64,000 nucleotides of DNA. It comes from Bacteroidota bacterium (GTDB taxonomy: Bacteria; Bacteroidota; Ignavibacteria; Palsa-1295). A program made the translations under genes and the position numbers. The stretch spans positions 25,623-89,622 of the forward strand of contig JAJPIQ010000028.1 in the NCBI GenBank assembly GCA_021324685.1, read 5' to 3'. The notes below the pieces were generated by a model. That model saw only the letters and a list, made by a program, of their open reading frames with translations, did no database searches and was not told where the DNA came from. Below, one piece after another: positions 18,720 through 25,879 of this stretch (the stretch's first letter is position 1; each line of letters starts with the position of its first letter).

Positions 18720-19128
18720 ATTCTATCGACTCCTTGGAAAAATTGTAGCCCAGCTTGAAAATGTGCCCGGGACAAAGGTCCGGACAGACTGAACCGGTGA
18801 TTCTTAACGAATACCAGAAATCCTTGTTTCATCAATGAATTACCTAAAAAAATTCATTTGCAAGGCGTGTGCTAATTCCCTTCCTCGACGGCTGTTTTTA
18901 GGACATCACCTTCCATTATATCGCTTTACATTTTTAAATTCTCCGAATTTAAATTCTTCTCCTAATTTAAATTCAGCGTTCTGGAATTCGTTAGTTCCTC
19001 CTCATGGAGACTCCCGCTGGCCGGCCGTGGCATACCGGTTGCCCAAAATGTCTCGGATATAAGACATATCTGAGGATATAACACCTATATCGTAACTATC
19101 ATATCGCAACTATTTAATTGGAGGAATT
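18720..19128. other. 409-bp divergent intergenic region with short direct repeats
   Basis: Separates htrA (minus) from the Arg/Ser-rich protein gene (plus). TTTAAATTC occurs three times (around 18933, 18948 and 18966). Closer to the plus gene are two imperfect tandem pairs: 19-nt units starting GGATATAA (19055-19073, 19074-19092) and 14-nt units starting ATATCG (19087-19100, 19101-19114). These lie 15-75 bp before the ATG and may be promoter or operator elements. No convincing coding frame is seen. Confidence 0.5.
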
Positions 19129-19443
19129 ATGGCACGAACAATGAGAAGCCGTTCACGGAGCACGCGTTCAGGGAGCACGCGCTCGCGTTCACCGCGGGGC
19201 CGTTCGCGGCGAACGTCCGGTTCAACGCTCTTCGGAATGCCGATGTGGCTTGGGCTTACGCTCAGCTGCGTAGGACTCGGTGGGCTTATTTTCGGACTCA
19301 TGCAGATCGATAGCGTCAGCGACGCGGTCGAACCCGTCGTTCATGACGTCGGCGAGTTCTTCGGTCTGACGGAAGACGAAGGTATCGACACGTCGAACAT
19401 CACGCACGATCGTACCTACAGCAACACCTCGATTCGGTCGTAA
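19129..19443 (+). CDS. small Arg/Ser-rich single-helix membrane protein
   Basis: Unrecognised 104-residue protein. The first ~33 residues are almost only Arg, Ser, Thr, Gly and Pro (MARTMRSRSRSTRSGSTRSR), very basic and RS-dipeptide-like. Then comes one hydrophobic segment (about 35-60, MWLGLTLSCVGLGGLIFGLM) and an acidic C-terminal tail (DDVGEFFGLTEDEG type). By the positive-inside rule the RS tail should be cytoplasmic, where it could bind nucleic acid or another polyanion; this is inference. GGAGG seven bases before ATG supports the start. Codons 8-17 carry a 15-nt tandem duplication (19150-19164, 19165-19179). Confidence 0.8.
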   Translation: MARTMRSRSRSTRSGSTRSRSPRGRSRRTSGSTLFGMPMWLGLTLSCVGLGGLIFGLMQIDSVSDAVEPVVHDVGEFFGLTEDEGIDTSNITHDRTYSNTSIRS

Positions 19444-19488
19444 AGGTAAACACCTCGATCCGGTCGTAACGACCGTCGAATACAGAAA

Positions 19489-20472
19489 GTGATCGAAGAG
19501 AAGAAATTCGAGGGACTCGAGTCTCTCGTGCTTTCGAATAGCGAGGCCGAGCTCGTCGTAACGACGAGCGTCGGCCCTCGCATTTTGTCGTACCGCCGGT
19601 CCTCCGGCGGAACGAATATTCTCGGCCTTCATCTGGAAGCAAAACAGGAGACCTCCCTCGGCACCTGGAGACCCTATGGCGGCCATCGGCTCTGGGCCGC
19701 GCCCGAAGAAATGCCGCGGACCTACTATCCGGACAACGCTCCCACCCAATTTGAAATTATCTCCGGGGGCTCAGTCCTCGTTGGGAACTCGGTCCTCGTT
19801 GGGAACTCGGTCCTCGTTGGGGACTCGGTCCTCGTTGGGGACTCGGTCCTCGTTGGGGACTCGGTCCTCGTTCGAGCTCCCGTCGAACGCGTGACCCATC
19901 TTCAGAAGGAAATGCGTATTACGCTCGGGCGAGGCACGCAGGTCACGATCGAACACGCGATCCGGAACTGCGGAACGTCCGCCGTCGAACTCGCACCGTG
20001 GTCGCTCACCATCCTCCGTTCCGGAGGGCGCGTGACGATCCCGCAGGAACCGTTCCAGTCGCACGACGAAAATCTCCTGCCTGCGCGGCCCGTCGTCCTC
20101 TGGCATTTTACCGATCTCACCGATCCACGTTTTCATCTGGGGAAAGAAGCGATCGCGCTCGACTGCGATCCGAACTCGACCACGCCGCAAAAGATCGGCG
20201 TCCTGAACAAGCAGGGCTGGGCGGCCTATCGCTCGGAAGATCTGCTCTTCGTGAAAGAATTCGATTACACGGCCGGCGCGGCCTATCCCGATTACGGATG
20301 TAACTGCGAAGCCTATACCGACGGCGGCTTTTTAGAGCTCGAGTCGCTCGGACCCATGGAACGATTGCAGCCCGGCGAAGCCGCGACCCATCGCGAACGA
20401 TGGCAGCTCTTCGATGTCACGGACACCACAGAGCAAGACCGCCCGCCCCGCTTCGCTGCGCTTTTTAAATAA
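19489..20472 (+). CDS. DUF4380-like (mutarotase-fold) protein with hexapeptide array
   Basis: A 327-residue protein resembling DUF4380, beta-sandwich proteins related to aldose epimerases. Signature-like segments are VGPRILSYRRSSGGTNILGL and GGHRLWAAPEEMPRTYYPDN near the N-terminus, and HLGKEAIALDCD and YTDGGFLELESLGP later. Its function is unknown, possibly sugar-related. Residues about 95-130 consist of six copies of SVLVG(N/D), encoded by an 18-nt array, inserted between the conserved PDNAPTQFEI and the next strand. The array keeps the frame. No signal peptide, so cytoplasmic. Confidence 0.78.
   Translation: MIEEKKFEGLESLVLSNSEAELVVTTSVGPRILSYRRSSGGTNILGLHLEAKQETSLGTWRPYGGHRLWAAPEEMPRTYYPDNAPTQFEIISGGSVLVGNSVLVGNSVLVGDSVLVGDSVLVGDSVLVRAPVERVTHLQKEMRITLGRGTQVTIEHAIRNCGTSAVELAPWSLTILRSGGRVTIPQEPFQSHDENLLPARPVVLWHFTDLTDPRFHLGKEAIALDCDPNSTTPQKIGVLNKQGWAAYRSEDLLFVKEFDYTAGAAYPDYGCNCEAYTDGGFLELESLGPMERLQPGEAATHRERWQLFDVTDTTEQDRPPRFAALFK
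19771..19878 (+). repeat. in-frame 18-nt tandem array, six copies
   Basis: Units of the form TCGGTCCTCGTTGGGAAC/TCGGTCCTCGTTGGGGAC start at 19771, 19789, 19807, 19825, 19843 and 19861; the last unit diverges after its tenth base. The copies are nearly identical at synonymous positions, so the expansion is recent. Confidence 0.95.
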
Positions 20473-20483
20473 AAAAGGCGCTT

Positions 20484-20512
20484 AAAAAAAAGCACGACCC
20501 CGGAGGCCGTGC
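20484..20512 (-). terminator. terminator downstream of ssb
   Basis: An 8-bp stem with one mismatch (20492-20499 with 20505-20512) and a CCGGA loop, followed on the minus strand by eight T residues (A run at 20484-20491). It lies 64 bp past the ssb stop. Confidence 0.75.
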
Positions 20513-20575
20513 CTGCGACAAAGTTCCTTGTTACTCCGAACGTGTCCCTCGAGAATGAGGCACTCGGGGAAAATT

Positions 20576-21046
20576 TCAGAATGGAAGATCGTCCACCGGA
20601 GCTTCCTGCGGCTCGTAGTCGGGGGTCGCGACCGCCCCGGAGGCCGGCGCAGCTACGCGGCGCGGTTCTTCGCGATAGCCCGAGTTCGACGAACCGTTGC
20701 CCGCACCGGCGGTACGCTCCATCGTCATGACGGTCGAAGCTTCGACCTCGGTGACATATTTCTTGACGCCGTCCTTATCGTCATAACTGCGGGTCCGAAT
20801 GCGCCCTTCGACAAGGACGCGCTTGCCTTTCTTTATATTTTCGTTGCAATATTCGGCGAGCCAGCCCCAGGCGACGATATTGTGCCAGTCGGTCTGTTCC
20901 TGTTTCTGGCCGGAATTGCGGTCGGTCCAGGATTCCGTGGTCGCCAGCGTGAATGTTGCGACCGGCTTGCCCGAACCGGTATATCGTACTTCTGCGTCTT
21001 TTCCTGCATTACCGACCAATGTGGCGCGGTTGATACTAAATGCCAT
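20576..21046 (-). CDS. ssb: single-stranded DNA-binding protein
   Basis: OB-fold protein coating ssDNA in replication and repair, 156 residues. The N-terminal OB domain (1-110) contains NRATLVGNAGKDAEVRYTGS and the WHNIVAWG block; a Gly/Ser/Ala-rich linker leads to the acidic tip DDLPF, which recruits partner proteins. AAGGAG eight bases before ATG 21046 supports the start. Upstream (18-51 bases before ATG) is a tandem pair of a 17-nt unit containing AACAGGCAC, also found before the second subtilisin gene. A terminator follows. Confidence 0.97.
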   Translation of the reverse strand: MAFSINRATLVGNAGKDAEVRYTGSGKPVATFTLATTESWTDRNSGQKQEQTDWHNIVAWGWLAEYCNENIKKGKRVLVEGRIRTRSYDDKDGVKKYVTEVEASTVMTMERTAGAGNGSSNSGYREEPRRVAAPASGAVATPDYEPQEAPVDDLPF

Positions 21047-21063
21047 GATGATTCTCCTTAAAG

Positions 21064-21097
21064 ATAGGTGCCTGTTTCAAATAGGTGCCTGTTAAAA
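21064..21097 (-). repeat. 17-nt tandem pair with AACAGGCAC core in the ssb leader
   Basis: Two units, plus-strand ATAGGTGCCTGTTTCAA (21064-21080) and ATAGGTGCCTGTTAAAA (21081-21097), lie immediately upstream of the ssb ribosome-binding site. The same core at the same 17-nt spacing lies before the second subtilisin gene. Possibly an operator or a leader RNA element. Confidence 0.6.
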
Positions 21098-21262
21098 AGT
21101 AAATAAATATACGACCAAAAAAGAGCCGCGCATAAAAACCGAAAGGGCGGCTTCCGTTGCCTTCCCGGCCGCTTTTAATCCCGCCGTTTCGTCACTAATA
21201 AGGCCGGTCCGCAGCCATTAAAGTTGCCGCTTTCAGAAGCCGTCTGTAGCCGAAACGACCGA

Positions 21263-21304
21263 TTAACGCGCAATGACCTCCGGGGTTAACGCGCAATGAC
21301 CTCC
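21263..21304 (-). repeat. duplicated 3' end of the second subtilisin gene
   Basis: The 19-nt word TTAACGCGCAATGACCTCC (plus strand) occurs at 21286-21304, where it is the end and stop codon of the protease gene, and again at 21263-21281 just beyond the stop. The period is 23 nt. The second copy is non-coding. Confidence 0.9.
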
Positions 21305-24300
21305 CGGCGCAGGTGCTCACCCGCAACAAGGACATCGACCGTGTAAAATCCTGAGATCTCGGAGCCGGGTGTAAAATCGAACGTGCTCCCCGTTACCGCT
21401 CGCGCTTCGACGAGGCGGCCGATCGCATCGTAGACCGAGACCGTCGCCGGACCGTTTTCGTTCCACGAAATATGGAGCGTGTGCGAGAACGGGTTTGGGA
21501 ACGCTTCCAGAGTCATCGCCGGAGCGTCCGTCCTCCCGACCGACGACGTCTGCTCCCACAGCGCCTGGGCATCGTCGAGCGTCTGGTAGAGTGCCTGCGG
21601 CGTTTCGCCCAGCGCGAAGAGGACCGTCATCACGACCGAGTCCTCCGAGCGGAGCGGCATATTTTTAATACCGAACATATGCGAAATATCCCCGGGCCCC
21701 GCATACGGGAAAAATTCCGTGAGGCCGGCCCATTTCTCCCACGTTGGGAACGAAGCGTAGGTATTGATATCGCCCTGCGAACCGTCGTTAATGATCGCAT
21801 GGTAGTTGAAGGCCGCACCCGGAGGGAGCGGCGATAGGAGCCGCATGCCGATATAGGGATAGCCTTGTTCGAGGCGGTACGTGAGCGCGGCTCGGTGCGC
21901 GCTATCCCATCGGGTCACGTTCACCGATCCCGAAAGCCCGACGTCCCAGTCGAGATAGAGCCCGGCCGCCGTCGAATCGCTCGCGTCGGGAACGTCCTGC
22001 CACGTCCCGTGCCGAAAGATATAGTTTGCAACAATGGCGTTCGCCGCGAGGCCTTCGCTAAACGCGTAGGCATTGCACTGCGCCTGGACTCCGACCTCCT
22101 TGAAGGGGTCCGCAAGGCTGTCGGTGTACGACGCCGATAATTCCTGGACGGTATTGATGTGGTCCGTCGGCGAAACATAATGCACCGGCACTTCCGGCGT
22201 CAGGTCCGTATTCGGGAAATTTGGATCGGACCCCTCGACGACATCGACGACGCGGTTGGAGTCCGCTCCGACCATGAGGCCGCCCTGGAACAACAGCGTT
22301 CGGCCATAGAGCGAGATCGAGGACGGAGCATTCCGCCACTGGAACCCCGAGCCTTCGCTGTTCTCGAGCACATCGTTGTATCCAATGCTGCCCATCGAGG
22401 AGAACGTGACCGTCAGATTGTTCTTGTTGAGATTGAGGTACGATGGATTGACGATAAAGCGAAGGTAATCGTAGTCCTGCGCATAGCCGACGGTCGAATC
22501 GTAGAAAAAGACCCGGATGAGGACCTCCGTATTCGCCGGAACGCTGTCGGCGACCGAGAGCCGGAACTGCGCCTGGTCGTTCGAAACGATCTGCATTTTC
22601 CCCGCCATGGAGTCGAACGGAACGATCGCCTGGTCGAGCGTGACATAGGGGCTGCCATTGACGACCTGCAGGCGCGCCCTCAGGTGCGGGAGTGGCTTTA
22701 AATAGTTACGGACGTACATCACGATGCCGCCCCGCTCGCCGGGAGCGAAATTGCCCGTGCCGAGGTCGTCATCGATGACGAAACTTTCGAGCCGCGCGGA
22801 GAACGTGTTCGTGTCCGAAACGGCCGCGAGCGCATCGACCGTCCCGTGCCCGGAGAAAAAGAGCCGGGAACTATCGACCCCGCCCGTCGGGAAGACGGTC
22901 GTGCGGACCTGCTCCATCGCCTGCCCCGCCGTCATCCACGGGAACCGTTGGCGCACCAGGGCGACCACGCCGGCGGCGTTCGGACAGGCCATGCTCGTCC
23001 CGCTCATCGTCGTGTACGAATTGCCGGGGACCGTGCTCAGCACGTTCCAGCCCGGCGCCGCGACGTCCACATGCGTATTGTAATTCGATCCCGTCACGAG
23101 ATTATTGTTCGCGTCCACCATGGCCACGGAGAGCACGTGTTGGTACGAGCCGGGATAGAATTCCTGGAAGGGATAATCATTCCCAAAATTTCCGCACGCG
23201 GCGACGACGGCGCAGTCCTTGTCGTACGCATAATCGACCACGTCCTGCTCGGCCTGGGAGAACGTCGGGCCGCCCCACGAACAATTGACGACCTTCGCCC
23301 GCATGTCCGCGGCGTAGATGATCGCCTGGAACCCGAAGAGGAGGTTTTCGCCCGGATCGTCGCTGATCTTGATCGGAATAATGCGCGCGCCGAAGGCGAC
23401 GCCGGCGATCCCTTTATTATTGTTCCCGACCGCGCCCAGGATCCCGGCCGTGTGCGTGCCGTGCGCCGAACTGCCCGGCATCGGGTTGTTGTCGGGGGAA
23501 TTATTATCGGGCCCGGCGAAGTCCCAGCCGTGCCAGTCGTCGATGAAGCCGTTGCTGTCGTCGTCGATCCCGTTGATCCGTTTATCGATCCCCCTCGCGT
23601 CGACGCCGATCTCGCCCGGGTTCTGGTAGATCGCGCTCGCGAGGTCTTCGTGCGTCCAGTCCGTCCCGACGTCGGCATCGGCGAGGAGCATCGTCGAATC
23701 GCAGCGGACGATGTCCCAGGCCTGGAAACAGTGCATGAGCGAAAGCGAAAATTGGGAACCGACATCCGGATCGTTCGGCGTGTAACAGGGACGGCGAACG
23801 TATTCCGGCTCCGCGCGCTCGATGAACGGGCTCTTGCGGAGGAGCTGGACCGCGCGCTCGTCCGAAATCGAGTCCGAGAACGAGAGCACGAACCAATGCG
23901 CGATCTTATACTCGGTCGCCCGAAGATCGGACTCGGCCGTCCCGATGGGAGCGATCGACTCCGTGGAACGAAAGAGCGCGGGGTTCGAACGCTCGCGGAT
24001 CTCTTCGAAGGCGATGCTGTGCGTCGGAATGAACGGCCGAAGGCGAAGCCCGTGCAGGGCGCTGGGAACCGAAAGAAGGCTCCGAACGGTGCTGTCTGCC
24101 GCAAGCACGGCGGAAGCGATGTCCGTGTGGCTGAAGGAGGGATCGCCCGCCGGACGAACGCTCCGGAATGCAGCGCCCATCGCGCTGTCCAGGCTGCCGT
24201 TTACCTGAACGAGTATCGTTCCGGGCCGCTCCCAGGACGAGAGCGACGCCTGGGCGTGGGCGCCCGGGACGAACGGTAACGAGGCGAACGGTAAAAGGAA

Positions 24301-24324
24301 GATAACGAAGAGGAGCGACCGCAT
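21286..24324 (-). CDS. second secreted subtilisin-like (S8) protease with T9SS sorting domain
   Basis: Predicted exported endopeptidase, 1012 residues. The signal peptide MRSLLFVIFLLPFASLPFVP ends at AHA with Gln at mature +1. A propeptide-like region extends to about 180. The catalytic residues are D216 (LLADADVGTDWTHEDL), H288 (SSAHGTHTAGILG), an Asn in AACGNFGN near 381 and S444 (SGTSMACPNAAG). As in the protease at 807-3872, the Asp motif is D-x-D and an Asp-rich loop (NGIDDDSNGFIDDWHGWD) follows. Residues about 500-920 contain beta-sandwich domains of unknown role. The C-terminal ~75 residues are a T9SS domain (LEAFPNPFSHTLHISW, then VYDAIGRLVEAR). The leader carries the tandem AACAGGCAC pair. 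Confidence 0.93.
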   Translation of the reverse strand: MRSLLFVIFLLPFASLPFVPGAHAQASLSSWERPGTILVQVNGSLDSAMGAAFRSVRPAGDPSFSHTDIASAVLAADSTVRSLLSVPSALHGLRLRPFIPTHSIAFEEIRERSNPALFRSTESIAPIGTAESDLRATEYKIAHWFVLSFSDSISDERAVQLLRKSPFIERAEPEYVRRPCYTPNDPDVGSQFSLSLMHCFQAWDIVRCDSTMLLADADVGTDWTHEDLASAIYQNPGEIGVDARGIDKRINGIDDDSNGFIDDWHGWDFAGPDNNSPDNNPMPGSSAHGTHTAGILGAVGNNNKGIAGVAFGARIIPIKISDDPGENLLFGFQAIIYAADMRAKVVNCSWGGPTFSQAEQDVVDYAYDKDCAVVAACGNFGNDYPFQEFYPGSYQHVLSVAMVDANNNLVTGSNYNTHVDVAAPGWNVLSTVPGNSYTTMSGTSMACPNAAGVVALVRQRFPWMTAGQAMEQVRTTVFPTGGVDSSRLFFSGHGTVDALAAVSDTNTFSARLESFVIDDDLGTGNFAPGERGGIVMYVRNYLKPLPHLRARLQVVNGSPYVTLDQAIVPFDSMAGKMQIVSNDQAQFRLSVADSVPANTEVLIRVFFYDSTVGYAQDYDYLRFIVNPSYLNLNKNNLTVTFSSMGSIGYNDVLENSEGSGFQWRNAPSSISLYGRTLLFQGGLMVGADSNRVVDVVEGSDPNFPNTDLTPEVPVHYVSPTDHINTVQELSASYTDSLADPFKEVGVQAQCNAYAFSEGLAANAIVANYIFRHGTWQDVPDASDSTAAGLYLDWDVGLSGSVNVTRWDSAHRAALTYRLEQGYPYIGMRLLSPLPPGAAFNYHAIINDGSQGDINTYASFPTWEKWAGLTEFFPYAGPGDISHMFGIKNMPLRSEDSVVMTVLFALGETPQALYQTLDDAQALWEQTSSVGRTDAPAMTLEAFPNPFSHTLHISWNENGPATVSVYDAIGRLVEARAVTGSTFDFTPGSEISGFYTVDVLVAGEHLRREVIAR

Positions 24325-24332
24325 ACGATTCG

Positions 24333-24366
24333 AGATGTGCCTGTTTTCGGGAAGTGCCTGTTTTCG
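24333..24366 (-). repeat. 17-nt tandem pair with AACAGGCAC core in the subtilisin leader
   Basis: Units AGATGTGCCTGTTTTCG (24333-24349) and GGAAGTGCCTGTTTTCG (24350-24366), plus-strand sense, lie 9-42 bases before the ATG of the second subtilisin. Core and spacing match the pair before ssb. Confidence 0.6.
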
Positions 24367-24414
24367 AGTTATGCTATTTTCGAATGTGCAGATTAAAGAT
24401 ATTTACATTCGATG

Positions 24415-25365
24415 CTATTTAACGGCATAAATGCGCATTCCGCTGGAGATATAATGGTTTACAGCGCGTACAGCTTGGAACACCGCCCGCTTAAAAAGGT
24501 TACGCGGCCGCGCGGCGCCGGGCTCCAGAATTCCATTCTTTTTCAGCCACTCCATCAGGAGGTCGCCCTGGTTGGTAACGTGCGATTCCCGAAAACCGGC
24601 TTTTTTGAGATATTTCTGCATCGTCCGGTTCGAGAAATAATAAAGATGGCCTTCCGGCATAAAGTAAAACCACTCGGCGCCGCGCAGTTTGCGTTCGGGA
24701 CCGTCGTAATTACCTGTGGCCATAAATAGAACTCCGCCCGGCTTGAGCCATCTCTGGATCGTACGCAACGATTCGAGCGGATGCGGCAGGTGCTCGATCA
24801 CCTCCCGCATCACGATCGCGTCCCACGAATGTTCGGCAAAATTCGCCTCTTCGATCGACTTCGTCTCGACCGGAATGCCCATGTTCCTCACGAATTCGGC
24901 GGCATAACTCGAGAGCTCGAGACCCTGGCACTCGAAACCATGTTCGCGCGCCTTGGCGAGAAAGACTCCCGTCCCGCACCCGATCTCTAACAAGGAACGG
25001 GGACCCGCATCGCGGGCGGTGGGACGGCGGGCATCGCGGGCGGTGGGACGGCGCCCATGGGTATCGAGAAGTTCCCGGATGGTGTCCAGGTCCCAGTCGT
25101 GGAGCGAGTAGGCCGTGTTTTCGCCGCTGAACTCGGTCACGTCCCTGACATAGTTGACGCTCGTATCGAAGCCGTGCCCCTGAAAATAATCGGCATCGTA
25201 CAGCTCGGCGATCTTCGCGCCTTTGAGGCGCGGGTTCGTATAGACCATGCCGCACCGCGCGCACTGCACGATCGAAAAACCACGCTTGCGGTAACGTACC
25301 CGGGGCTCGTCCGCACCGCAAAGATCGCAGGGGACGCTCTCGAAATCGCTCGGTAAAAAATTCAC
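24415..25365 (-). CDS. class I SAM-dependent methyltransferase with N-terminal zinc ribbon
   Basis: A 316-residue protein. The N-terminal ribbon is CDLCGADEPRVRYRKRGF followed by VQCARCGMVYTNPRL (two CxxC pairs). The Rossmann domain begins with motif I, LLEIGCGTGVFLAKAREHGF; motif IV-like IVMREVIEHLPHPLESLR and the block WLKPGGVLFMAT follow. This architecture is common in methyltransferases of surface-polysaccharide and lipid clusters; the substrate is unknown here. The start is GTG 25365. Just before motif I there is an exact in-frame duplication of eight codons (RRPTARDA twice). A GAACAGGCTC word lies upstream. Confidence 0.87.
   Translation of the reverse strand: MNFLPSDFESVPCDLCGADEPRVRYRKRGFSIVQCARCGMVYTNPRLKGAKIAELYDADYFQGHGFDTSVNYVRDVTEFSGENTAYSLHDWDLDTIRELLDTHGRRPTARDARRPTARDAGPRSLLEIGCGTGVFLAKAREHGFECQGLELSSYAAEFVRNMGIPVETKSIEEANFAEHSWDAIVMREVIEHLPHPLESLRTIQRWLKPGGVLFMATGNYDGPERKLRGAEWFYFMPEGHLYYFSNRTMQKYLKKAGFRESHVTNQGDLLMEWLKKNGILEPGAARPRNLFKRAVFQAVRAVNHYISSGMRIYAVK
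25009..25056. repeat. in-frame 24-nt tandem duplication in the methyltransferase gene
   Basis: Two 24-nt units (25009-25032, 25033-25056), identical except the last base, encode RRPTARDA twice. The near-identity at synonymous sites implies a recent event. Confidence 0.93.
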
Positions 25366-25866
25366 TGGCGTGGACTAACCTACACAACCCTGAGCCTGTT
25401 CCGCGAGGGTAAAGGGGGTAATGCGGTGGCGGAAGAAGCATTGTTTCACCATCCGTCCTATCTGCAGTCAGGGAATAACAGGACGACTATAGTTTACCGA
25501 CCCCATTGTTTCTGCCGAATAAAGGCATTTCCCGGGAACGTTTTTTGAAAATATTTGTTCTAATTTTTGGAAAAATTTTAAAAAAAGTTCCAAAAGGGCC
25601 AGTGGCGGGTTGGGCGGAGGCAAAAAAGAGGTCGAAATTCATGAAAAAAGAGGCCAATTTCATGAAAAATTTCCCCCGCAGAAATATTTTCCCTTCTCCC
25701 CCGATAGAAAAACCTGTGGGATTGAGCGTATTCCCAAAAAAGATAAATGACCGGAGAAAATAAATGGCTGAAAACGAGATACAGATCCTTGAAGTGTAAA
25801 TACAGATGCCTGGAATGGAAATTCGCGATAGATTATTGTACCGCTATGAAATGGCTCGGTACCGCT
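25366..25866. other. divergent intergenic region, AT-rich, with tandem repeats
   Basis: Lies between the methyltransferase (minus) and the Asp-box protein (plus). It holds an A/T-rich block (25540-25590), a 22-nt near-tandem pair beginning AAAAAAGAGG and ending CATG (25622-25643, 25644-25664), and a 21-nt tandem pair GTACCGCTATGAAATGGCT (25838-25856, repeated from 25859) that duplicates the start-codon region of the plus gene. The plus frame is open from 25747, but its first 33 codons are Lys/Arg/Cys-rich and unlike a signal peptide. Confidence 0.5.
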
Positions 25867-25879
25867 ATGAAATGGCTGG
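25838..25879 (+). repeat. 21-nt tandem duplication over the start codon
   Basis: Units 25838-25858 and 25859-25879 each contain ATGAAATGGCT, giving two in-frame start codons (25846 and 25867) and the doubled peptide MKWL. The duplication therefore created a second possible translation start. Confidence 0.9.

Noticed and set aside
19771..19878. Looked like a possible CRISPR array
   Set aside because: The repeats are contiguous 18-nt units with no spacers and encode in-frame protein.
22846..24279. A 477-codon open frame on the plus strand opposite the second subtilisin gene
   Set aside because: It is the antisense of a gene with an intact catalytic triad and T9SS domain. Its product is dominated by Arg, Asp and Val with no domain, as GC-rich antisense frames are.
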